This document shows, in pieces, positions 8,347 to 15,569 of a stretch of 64,000 nucleotides of DNA. The translations under genes were made by a program, and so were the position numbers. The first letter of the stretch is position 1, and every line of letters starts with the position of its first letter. The DNA is from an uncultured Butyrivibrio sp. (GTDB lineage: Bacteria; Bacillota; Clostridia; Lachnospirales; Lachnospiraceae), in contig CAMENP010000010.1 of NCBI GenBank assembly GCA_945928575.1, positions 23,041 to 87,040 on the forward strand, written 5' to 3'. The notes under the pieces were generated by a model. The model made no database searches, was not told the DNA's origin, and saw only the letters and a program-made list of their open reading frames with translations.

Positions 8347-9405
8347 GTGTACAGAGATAATACGAAGAAAATCAAAATCGGAGACAGATATATCGGAGGC
8401 GGTAATCCGATTCTTATACAGTCAATGACAAATACGAGAACGGAAGATGTTGATGCGACGGTTGCTCAGATCCTTAAACTTGAAAAGGCGGGATGCGAGA
8501 TTATACGATCCACAGTTCCCACGGAAGAAGCTGCCAAAGCAATTGCCGGAATAAAAAAGCGTATTCATATACCGATTGTTGCCGATATTCATTTTGATTA
8601 CCGTATGGCAATTATGGCTATAGAGAACGGTGCAGACAAAATTCGCATAAATCCAGGTAATATCGGCAGCCGCGACAGAATAAAGGCTGTTGTCGACTGT
8701 GCCAGGGAACATAATATCCCGATACGCGTCGGTGTAAACAGCGGTTCCCTTGAAAAAGATATTATCGCCAAATACGGCGGTGTAACCGCTGAAGGACTTG
8801 TTGAAAGTGCTTTGGATAAGGTTCATATTATAGAAGATATGGGATATGATAATCTGGTTGTAAGCATCAAATCATCCGATGTTATGATGTGTGTAAAAGC
8901 ACATGAAGTAATAGCCGGCAAATGCATGTATCCTTTGCATGTCGGTATCACGGAAGCGGGAACGCTGTATTCCGGAAATATTAAATCAGCAATCGGACTC
9001 GGACTTATACTCGGTCAGGGAATCGGAGATACAATAAGAGTATCCCTTACGGGTGACCCGGCAGAAGAAATACGCTCGGCCAAAATGATCCTTAAAACAC
9101 TTGGCCTCAGAAAAGGCGGTATAGAAGTTGTATCATGTCCTACATGCGGAAGAACGAAGATCAATCTCATTGCGCTTGCTGATAAAGTTGAGAAGATGGT
9201 ACAGAACTATGACCTTGATATTAAAGTGGCCGTTATGGGTTGTGCCGTCAACGGGCCCGGCGAAGCTAAGGAAGCGGACATAGGAATTGCCGGTGGAGAC
9301 GGAGAAGGTCTTCTTATCAAAAAAGGACAAATAATAAAAAAAGTTCCGGAAGACGGACTTTTGGACTGCCTTAAGGAAGAATTGAATAATTGGGAAAGGA
9401 TTTAG
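8347..9405 (+). CDS. ispG: 4-hydroxy-3-methylbut-2-enyl diphosphate synthase (flavodoxin)
   Basis: The protein has the GcpE TIM-barrel start (GGNPILIQSMTNT, VADIHFDYRMA) and the C-terminal iron-sulfur domain with CPTCGR and GCAVNGPGEA, whose cysteines hold the 4Fe-4S cluster. It performs the reductive ring opening of MEcPP in the MEP pathway. I chose the GTG at 8347. The in-frame ATG at 8332 overlaps the rseP stop, but GGAGG (8335-8339) lies inside that longer reading frame and sits 7 bases before the GTG, giving MYRDNTKKIKIGDRYIGG, which is where family members usually begin. The ATG start, five codons longer, cannot be excluded. Confidence 0.95.
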   Translation: MYRDNTKKIKIGDRYIGGGNPILIQSMTNTRTEDVDATVAQILKLEKAGCEIIRSTVPTEEAAKAIAGIKKRIHIPIVADIHFDYRMAIMAIENGADKIRINPGNIGSRDRIKAVVDCAREHNIPIRVGVNSGSLEKDIIAKYGGVTAEGLVESALDKVHIIEDMGYDNLVVSIKSSDVMMCVKAHEVIAGKCMYPLHVGITEAGTLYSGNIKSAIGLGLILGQGIGDTIRVSLTGDPAEEIRSAKMILKTLGLRKGGIEVVSCPTCGRTKINLIALADKVEKMVQNYDLDIKVAVMGCAVNGPGEAKEADIGIAGGDGEGLLIKKGQIIKKVPEDGLLDCLKEELNNWERI

Positions 9406-9414
9406 TGATATTAC

Positions 9415-12400
9415 ATGGAAGAGAAAAAGTTTTTTGAGACTTTTCCTACACTTCATCTTAATAAAAGAATAGAGCAGATATTCTCAGAGGCCATAGTCAC
9501 GCATATATGCATGAATGGCCAGAGAACCTGCGTGAAAATATATGTAAGATTTCAAAGGCTTATCGGACGGGATATAATCGCAGATGTCGAAAATGAAATA
9601 AGACGTCAGATAAAGCCTTTTTTGGGAATGCAGGTAATTATAAAGGAAAAATTTGAATTATCAAGCCTTCACACACCTGAGACGATTCTGGAAGAATACA
9701 GGGACAGCATTCTTTATGAGCTTGGCAAAGACAGCATGATCAAGCAGCAGATTTATAAGAATGCCAAGATAGAAATTAAAGATGATAATAATATTATTAT
9801 GTCAACTCAGGGAACTTTCGTGGCAAAAAGATATGCAGATGAAATCTGTGGTGCGATATCAGATATGATGTTAAACCGTTTTGGATATGAAGTTAATGTT
9901 GTAACAGAGTATACGGAAGTTAAAGAAAGCAGGCACAGTAAGGAAGCTGAGTATAAGCTCGAACAGATGGTACATGAAATATCAGAGAGAGCACATAAGA
10001 ATCCGGCGCATAAAGTTGATGAAGAAAACAGTACGGTTGAGGCATCTGAAAGTACCAGGAAACCTGAAATGCCGGTTCCGGAACCTGAGAAACCAAAGCA
10101 AAGGGCCGATGGCGGAAATAATTACAAATCCAATAAAGAATTTAAGAGAGACAGTTCAGACTTCAGACGTTCGGTAAAACGTTCTGACAATCCTGATGTT
10201 ATATATGGCAGGGATTTTGATGGCGATGCGATTAATCTTGACACGGTTGTCGGAGAGATGGGAGAAATTATTTTCCGCGGTCAGATCATGAATGCGGACA
10301 AGCGTGAACTCAGAAGCGGTAAAGTTATATTTATGTTTGATATAACGGATTTTACCGATTCGATATCCGTTAAGATGTTTATGATGCCGGAGCAGCTTGA
10401 AGAAGTGGAGAAAGACCTTAAACCCGGTACATTCGTGCGCGTTAAGGGCGTAACGACAATAGACCGATTCTCGGGTGAACTTACGATCGGTTCGGTTTCC
10501 GGCATAATGAAATCATCTGATTTCAGGGTAAAACGTACGGACATGGCGCTTGAGAAAAGAGTGGAACTTCACTGTCATACCAAAATGAGCGAACTTGATG
10601 GTGTGTCGGATGTGTCTGCGATAGTCAAACAGGCCGCAGGATGGGGACATCCGGCTCTTGCGATAACGGATCATGGTGTTGTTCAGGCTTTTACGGAAGC
10701 ATTTCACACCAAGTTAGATAATAAAGATTTTAAAATAATATATGGCGTCGAGGCGTATCTGGTAGATGACCTTAAACGTATAATTGAGGATCCGAGGGGA
10801 CAGAATTTTGATGATACATATGTAATTTTCGACCTTGAGACAACAGGATTGTCGCCTGTTAATGACCGGATAATCGAAATCGGTGCCGTTAAGATGTGTG
10901 AAGGCAAGATAACGGACCGTTTCTCGACATTTGTTAATCCGCAGATACCGATTCCGTTCAATATCGAAAGTCTTACAGGTATCAGTGATTCAATGGTTGA
11001 AAATGCCAGAACAATAGAAGAGATACTTCCGGAATTCCTTGATTTCTGCGGGAATGCCGTTATGGTTGCGCATAATGCGGGTTTTGATGTTGGTTTTATC
11101 AAGGAGAAATCAGACACGATCCTTGGCAGAAAGTTTGAATGTACTGTCGTGGATACGGTTGCGCTTTCAAGGGCGTTACTTCCGTCGCTCGGTAAATTTA
11201 CACTTGACCATGTGGCCAAAGCGCTTGGTGTTCCGCCGTTCAATCATCATCGTGCGGTGGATGATGCCGAGGCCTGTGCGGACATTTTTGTGGCATTGAT
11301 TGATAAACTGAGGGCACGCGGTATCAATGACCTTGATTCCATCAACGAGGTTGAAGAATTTAATGTAAATGCTATCAGAAAAGCTAAGTCATACCACGCA
11401 ATAATTCTGGCATCTTCGGAAGAGGGCAGGATCAATCTGTACAGACTGGTTTCAATGTCACATCTTACGTATTTTAATAAAAGACCGAGAATCCCGAAGA
11501 GTGAAATCCTTAAACACCGCGAGGGTCTTATACTTGGCTCGGCATGCGAGGCGGGAGAACTGTATCAGGCTTTATTGCACCGTGCATCCAAGGAAGAGAT
11601 AGTGCGTCTGGTCAATTTCTATGACTACCTTGAAATACAGCCTCTTGGCAATAACCATTTCATGATAGAAGATCAGAAGCTGCCGCAGATTCAGTCGGAT
11701 GCCGATTTAATTAAGATTAATGAAGAGATAGTAAGGCTCGGAGATGAGCTTGATAAGCCGGTTGTGGCTACATGTGATGTACATTTTCTTAATCCCGAAG
11801 ACGAAATATACAGACGTATAATTATGAAAGGCCAGGGCTTTAATGACGCCGATAACCAGGCACCGTTATATCTGCGCACAACGGAGGAAATGCTTGCAGA
11901 GTTCCAGTATCTCGGTGAAGAAAAAGCATACGAAGTTGTTGTTACCAATACGCGTAAAATAAGCGATATGTGCGAGCGTATTGAGCCGGTCCGTCCGGAT
12001 AAGTGTCCGCCTGTAATCCCGAATTCCGATGAGACACTCAGAGAAATCTGCTACAACAGTGCTCATAAATTATACGGACCTGACCTTCCGCAAATTGTAT
12101 CGGACAGGCTTGAAAGAGAACTTACATCAATTATTTCAAACGGTTACTCGGTTATGTACATAATTGCCCAGAAACTTGTGTGGAAATCCAATGAGGACGG
12201 ATATCTTGTCGGTTCAAGAGGTTCCGTAGGTTCTTCTTTTGCAGCGACGATGTCCGGAATTACCGAGGTTAACCCGTTAAGTCCGCATTATCTGTGCCCG
12301 GAATGTTATTATTGTGATTTTGACAGTCCGGAGGTTAAGGCATTTGCCGGCGGTGCCGGATGTGATATGCCCGATAAAATCTGCCCGGTATGCGGACATA

Positions 12401-13923
12401 AGTTAAACAAAGAGGGATTTGACATTCCGTTTGAGACATTCCTTGGTTTCAACGGTGATAAGGAACCTGATATTGACCTTAATTTTTCCGGTGAATATCA
12501 GGCAAAAGCCCATGCCTACGTCGAGGTTATTTTCGGCGAGGGCCAGACCTTCAAAGCTGGAACGGTAGGTACGCTTGCCGACAAGACAATGTACGGATAT
12601 GTCAAAAAATATTTTGAAGAAAAGGGCGAGCGTAAAAGAGACTGCGAAATCAACAGAATAGTAGCCGGAGGTGTCGGTGTAAAGCGTTCGACAGGACAGC
12701 ATCCGGGAGGAATCATCGTTCTTCCTTACGGACAGGAGATCCATTCATTTACACCAATCCAGCATCCGGCCAACGATATGACAAGCAATATCGTCACAAC
12801 GCATTTCGATTACCACAGTATCGACCATAACTTGTTAAAACTTGATATACTTGGCCATGATGATCCTACGATGATTCGTATGCTTCAGGACCTCACGAAG
12901 ATGGATCCGAGGACGATTCCGCTTGACAGCCCGGAGGTCATGAGCCTGTTCCAGAGTACGGAGGTGCTCCAAATATCGCCTGAGGATATTGGGGGAACCA
13001 AGCTCGGATGTCTTGGAATACCGGAGTTTGGAACGGATTTTGCCATGCAGATGCTTATAGACACACAGCCAAAGCATTTTTCCGACCTTGTACGAATTGC
13101 CGGTCTGTCTCACGGTACGGACGTATGGCTTGGCAACGCCCAGACACTTATCGAAGAGGGTAAGGCCACGATTTCAACCGCAATATGTACCAGAGATGAT
13201 ATCATGGTTTATCTTATCAACAAAGGCCTTGAGGCCGGAACTGCATTCAAAATAATGGAAAATGTCCGTAAAGGTAATGTAGCCAAGGGCAAATGCGATA
13301 AGTGGCCCGAGTGGAAAGCTGAGATGGAGGCGCACGGCGTTCCTGACTGGTACATATGGTCCTGCCAGAAAATCAAATACATGTTCCCTAAGGCGCATGC
13401 TGCCGCATATGTTATGATGGCATGGCGTATTGCTTACTGCAAGGTGTTTTTCCCGCTGGAGTATTACGCTTCATATTATAGTATCAGAGCTGATAACTTT
13501 TCGTATGAGCTTATGTGCTTCGGCAAGGAAAAACTTGACTATTACATCAATGATTATAAAAAGCGAGCAGATGCAAAACAGCTTTCTCCGAAGGAGGAGG
13601 GTCAGCTTAAGGATATGCGAATTGTGCAGGAAATGTATGCAAGAGGATTTGATTTTATGCCGATAGACCTTTACAAATCACATTCTCGTAATTTCCAGAT
13701 CGTTGACGGCAAACTCCTTCCGCCTTTCAAGTCTATAGACGGTCTGGGTGAGGCGGCATCGGATGGTATTTATGAGGCTGCCAAGAACGGAGTGTTCTTG
13801 TCCAAGGAGGATTTTATAAGCCGTTCCAAAGTTTCAAAGACTAGTGCGGCACTTATGGCTGACTTGGGAATTTTAAGCGGATTGCCGGAAAGCAACCAGT
13901 TGTCATTATTTGATATGTTTTAA
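9415..13923 (+). CDS. polC: DNA polymerase III alpha subunit, PolC type
   Basis: At 1502 residues this is a full-length Gram-positive replicase. In order: an N-terminal region with a Lys/Glu-rich linker (about 190-250); an OB fold (about 270-370); a PHP domain beginning VELHCHTKMSELDG near 383; an inserted DEDD 3'-5' exonuclease from about 469 (VIFDLETTG, AHNAGFDVGF, HHRAVDDAEA); the rest of the PHP domain; a Cys4 zinc site at about 960-995 (CPEC, CPVC); the polymerase palm with PDIDLNF near 1020; and a C-terminal clamp-binding motif QLSLF. It is the main replicative polymerase. There is no strong ribosome binding site close to the ATG; AAAGGA lies about 16 bases away. Confidence 0.98.
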   Translation: MEEKKFFETFPTLHLNKRIEQIFSEAIVTHICMNGQRTCVKIYVRFQRLIGRDIIADVENEIRRQIKPFLGMQVIIKEKFELSSLHTPETILEEYRDSILYELGKDSMIKQQIYKNAKIEIKDDNNIIMSTQGTFVAKRYADEICGAISDMMLNRFGYEVNVVTEYTEVKESRHSKEAEYKLEQMVHEISERAHKNPAHKVDEENSTVEASESTRKPEMPVPEPEKPKQRADGGNNYKSNKEFKRDSSDFRRSVKRSDNPDVIYGRDFDGDAINLDTVVGEMGEIIFRGQIMNADKRELRSGKVIFMFDITDFTDSISVKMFMMPEQLEEVEKDLKPGTFVRVKGVTTIDRFSGELTIGSVSGIMKSSDFRVKRTDMALEKRVELHCHTKMSELDGVSDVSAIVKQAAGWGHPALAITDHGVVQAFTEAFHTKLDNKDFKIIYGVEAYLVDDLKRIIEDPRGQNFDDTYVIFDLETTGLSPVNDRIIEIGAVKMCEGKITDRFSTFVNPQIPIPFNIESLTGISDSMVENARTIEEILPEFLDFCGNAVMVAHNAGFDVGFIKEKSDTILGRKFECTVVDTVALSRALLPSLGKFTLDHVAKALGVPPFNHHRAVDDAEACADIFVALIDKLRARGINDLDSINEVEEFNVNAIRKAKSYHAIILASSEEGRINLYRLVSMSHLTYFNKRPRIPKSEILKHREGLILGSACEAGELYQALLHRASKEEIVRLVNFYDYLEIQPLGNNHFMIEDQKLPQIQSDADLIKINEEIVRLGDELDKPVVATCDVHFLNPEDEIYRRIIMKGQGFNDADNQAPLYLRTTEEMLAEFQYLGEEKAYEVVVTNTRKISDMCERIEPVRPDKCPPVIPNSDETLREICYNSAHKLYGPDLPQIVSDRLERELTSIISNGYSVMYIIAQKLVWKSNEDGYLVGSRGSVGSSFAATMSGITEVNPLSPHYLCPECYYCDFDSPEVKAFAGGAGCDMPDKICPVCGHKLNKEGFDIPFETFLGFNGDKEPDIDLNFSGEYQAKAHAYVEVIFGEGQTFKAGTVGTLADKTMYGYVKKYFEEKGERKRDCEINRIVAGGVGVKRSTGQHPGGIIVLPYGQEIHSFTPIQHPANDMTSNIVTTHFDYHSIDHNLLKLDILGHDDPTMIRMLQDLTKMDPRTIPLDSPEVMSLFQSTEVLQISPEDIGGTKLGCLGIPEFGTDFAMQMLIDTQPKHFSDLVRIAGLSHGTDVWLGNAQTLIEEGKATISTAICTRDDIMVYLINKGLEAGTAFKIMENVRKGNVAKGKCDKWPEWKAEMEAHGVPDWYIWSCQKIKYMFPKAHAAAYVMMAWRIAYCKVFFPLEYYASYYSIRADNFSYELMCFGKEKLDYYINDYKKRADAKQLSPKEEGQLKDMRIVQEMYARGFDFMPIDLYKSHSRNFQIVDGKLLPPFKSIDGLGEAASDGIYEAAKNGVFLSKEDFISRSKVSKTSAALMADLGILSGLPESNQLSLFDMF

Positions 13924-13932
13924 AAATAAGAT

Positions 13933-13961
13933 TTGCAAGCGACGGCATAATGCTTTATTAT
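13933..13961 (+). promoter_or_regulatory. Probable sigma-A promoter after polC
   Basis: TTGCAA at 13933-13938 and TATTAT at 13956-13961 are separated by 17 bases, placed 22 bases before the lipoprotein start. It would give the lipoprotein and HD-hydrolase genes expression apart from the long upstream operon. No terminator is visible between polC and this promoter. Confidence 0.5.
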
Positions 13962-13983
13962 TAGATTAGAAGGAGACCATATC

Positions 13984-14445
13984 ATGAAGAGATTTACGAG
14001 AATATCAATGGCACTTTTGATGTGCGTTATTTTGACTGCGTTAGCGGGATGCAGTAAGATATCGCGCATAAAGAACAGCATTTCAGGCGATAAATTCACC
14101 GAGATTGCAGAGAATTACGGACTTGAAGTTGAGAAGAAAGATAATTCATCCGTGACGACTTATATAGCTCAGGGTAATGATATATATGCGGAGTTTTATG
14201 TTTTTGACAAGAACTCCTATGTTACAACGAGTTACCAGTACATTACAGGTAATATTGAGTCGGCTTTTGAGAATATTTCGGCTGAGCCGGAGACAAGGGA
14301 CGGCGAGTATCCGAGATTCCAGATGAAGGCGGATTCCCTGAATGCTGTGGCTTCTGTAATCGGAAATACAATGGTATATGTTTATTCCACATCAGCATCG
14401 GGAATTGATAATGTGGATGAATTTATGGAGAAAGTCGGCTATTAA
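13984..14445 (+). CDS. Small secreted lipoprotein of unknown function
   Basis: The 153-residue protein has a lipoprotein signal peptide: basic start MKRFTR, a hydrophobic stretch, and the lipobox LAGC with the acylated Cys near residue 23. The mature part is a compact mixed domain with many Tyr, Asn and Glu residues and no motif I recognise. The shape (a single roughly 120-residue alpha/beta domain after the lipid anchor) recalls the small DUF4358- or DUF3887-type lipoproteins, but I cannot assign it. AGAAGGAGA precedes the ATG. It lies between polC and an HD-hydrolase gene, which gives no functional hint. Confidence 0.75.
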   Translation: MKRFTRISMALLMCVILTALAGCSKISRIKNSISGDKFTEIAENYGLEVEKKDNSSVTTYIAQGNDIYAEFYVFDKNSYVTTSYQYITGNIESAFENISAEPETRDGEYPRFQMKADSLNAVASVIGNTMVYVYSTSASGIDNVDEFMEKVGY

Positions 14446-14468
14446 TACAGCGGATAGAGGTAGTGTCT

Positions 14469-15032
14469 ATGGAGAATGGTTTAAGGTACAAGGAGGCTCT
14501 CCAGTTCGCGATGGAGGCACATGCGGGTGCATTCAGAAAGGGAACCAATATTCCCTATATTGAGCATGCTATAGAGACATCCAGGATTGCATCTATGATG
14601 ACGGATGATGAAGATGTCATTATTGCGGCGCTCCTGCATGATGTCATAGAAGATACTGACCGCACTGCGGCAGACATTGAGGAACGTTTCGGAAGCCGTG
14701 TTGCCAGACTGGTTACACTTGAGAGTGAGAACAAACGCCGCGACCGTTCGGCTGAATCCACTTGGCTTATCCGGAAACAGGAGACCATAGACCACCTTAA
14801 GACTGCAGAGCATGATGTCAAGCTTATAGCACTTGCGGACAAGCTTTCCAATATGCGTTTAAGCCTGGTCAGACACCGCACCGAAGGCGATGATATGTGG
14901 AAACATTTCAACGAGAAGAGTAAGGAGCGTCAGGCCTGGTATTACAGAAGCATTGCAGAGGCCACCAAAGAGTTCGCCGATACAGCATTGTGGAAGGAGT
15001 ATGTCCATCTGTGCGATGAGGTATTTGGTTGA
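14469..15032 (+). CDS. HD-domain phosphohydrolase of the SpoT/Mesh1 (alarmone hydrolase-like) type
   Basis: The 187-residue protein is a single HD domain in the RelA/SpoT style: GAFRKGTNIPYIEHAIETSRI, then AALLHDVIEDTDRTAADIEERFG with the HD metal pair, and IALADKLSNMR. No synthetase, TGS or ACT domain is attached. Stand-alone enzymes of this shape act as (p)ppGpp hydrolases, though related HD proteins hydrolyse other nucleotides, so the substrate is inference. ATG at 14469 is favoured over the GTG at 14463 because AGAGG at 14456-14460 is 8 bases before the ATG. A small alarmone synthetase lies at 41860-42660, so both directions of alarmone turnover may be encoded here. Confidence 0.85.
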   Translation: MENGLRYKEALQFAMEAHAGAFRKGTNIPYIEHAIETSRIASMMTDDEDVIIAALLHDVIEDTDRTAADIEERFGSRVARLVTLESENKRRDRSAESTWLIRKQETIDHLKTAEHDVKLIALADKLSNMRLSLVRHRTEGDDMWKHFNEKSKERQAWYYRSIAEATKEFADTALWKEYVHLCDEVFG

Positions 15033-15088
15033 TTTGTAGGAATAATTCAAACATTTTATAATTTTTTGAAAATTTTTAAAAAAAGTAC

Positions 15089-15117
15089 TTGCATTTTTCT
15101 CTGACATATAGTATTAT
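15089..15117 (+). promoter_or_regulatory. Promoter of tRNA-Glu
   Basis: TTGCAT (15089-15094) and TATTAT (15112-15117) are 17 bases apart and end 19 bases before the mature tRNA. An A/T-rich run (15056-15084) directly upstream looks like an UP element, as expected for a stable RNA gene. Confidence 0.7.
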
Positions 15118-15136
15118 ACTCAAGTACCACACAGAT

Positions 15137-15208
15137 GGCCAATTGGTCAAGCGGTTAAGACGCCGCCCTCTCACGGCGGAAACAGGGGTTCGATTCCCCT
15201 ATTGGCTA
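15137..15208 (+). tRNA. tRNA-Glu (anticodon CUC)
   Basis: The cloverleaf can be drawn by eye. The acceptor stem GGCCAAT pairs with ATTGGCT; the D arm contains GGTCAAGCGGTTAAGAC; the anticodon stem CCGCC/GGCGG encloses the loop CTCTCAC with anticodon CTC at 15170-15172; the T arm is GGGG-TTCGATT-CCCC. The discriminator base is A at 15208. CCA is not encoded. CUC reads GAG; most bacteria use mainly a UUC isoacceptor, so this is probably the minor Glu tRNA. It has its own promoter and terminator and is monocistronic. Confidence 0.96.
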
Positions 15209-15239
15209 CTAATTGTATTTATATACAGCCCAACCCATT

Positions 15240-15270
15240 ATTCCGAATCAATGCGATTCGGAATTTTTTT
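15240..15270 (+). terminator. Rho-independent terminator of tRNA-Glu
   Basis: A perfect 10-bp stem, ATTCCGAATC (15240-15249) with GATTCGGAAT (15255-15264), encloses loop AATGC and is followed by seven T (15264-15270). Confidence 0.92.
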
Positions 15271-15301
15271 GCATTCAGGACTGTTTTGCTGCTCTGAGTT
15301 G

Positions 15302-15490
15302 AGGAGGAATCTACAAATGGGGAAGTCGGTGTGGGGGATAGGTAGAGAGATTCCCTGTGACTAGCGGAGAAATCTACAAAAGATGAAGTCATTGAGGGGC
15401 ATAGGTAGAAAACTTCCTTGTGACCGGCGGGGAAATCTACAAAAGAGGAAGTCATCGAGGGGCATAGGTAGAAAACCCCGCTGCCCGTCA
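15302..15490. repeat. Three tandem copies of a 63-bp intergenic repeat
   Basis: The 360-base gap between the tRNA and the next gene holds three units with period 63: the word ATCTACAAA starts at 15309, 15372 and 15435. Copies 2 and 3 are nearly identical over GAAATCTACAAAAGA and GAGGGGCATAGGTAGAAAAC; copy 1 is more diverged. Within a unit TCTAC and GTAGA face each other, and in copy 3 this extends to GGGG/CCCC, so each unit could fold as an imperfect hairpin. The period is a whole number of codons and the reverse strand stays open through all copies as 21-residue repeats (FYLCPSMTSSFVDF), but no ribosome binding site or homologue is recognised. Function unknown. Confidence 0.85.
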
Positions 15491-15501
15491 GATAAATCTC
15501 A

Positions 15502-15530
15502 TTGCCAATTCCTTCCCGCAATGCTACAAT
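15502..15530 (+). promoter_or_regulatory. Probable promoter of the LRR surface protein
   Basis: TTGCCA (15502-15507) and TACAAT (15525-15530) are 17 bases apart with a TGC extended -10. The start codon follows 39 bases later behind AAGGAGG. Confidence 0.55.
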
Positions 15531-15569
15531 TATTATATCTATAAATCACGGACAACAAGGAGGTACAGC

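Noticed and set aside
15302..15490. Idea that the 63-bp repeats are decayed leucine-rich repeat coding DNA, because the LRR unit is also 21 codons
   Set aside because: Forward frames contain stops and give no LxxLxCxxN pattern, so the equal period looks like chance.
15302..15490. CRISPR array
   Set aside because: The units are directly adjacent without unique spacers of constant length, and no cas genes are near.
15219..15521. Reverse-strand open frame of 100 residues across the 63-bp repeats
   Set aside because: No ribosome binding site or recognised family; the frame is open because the repeat length is a multiple of three. Kept as a repeat, not a gene.
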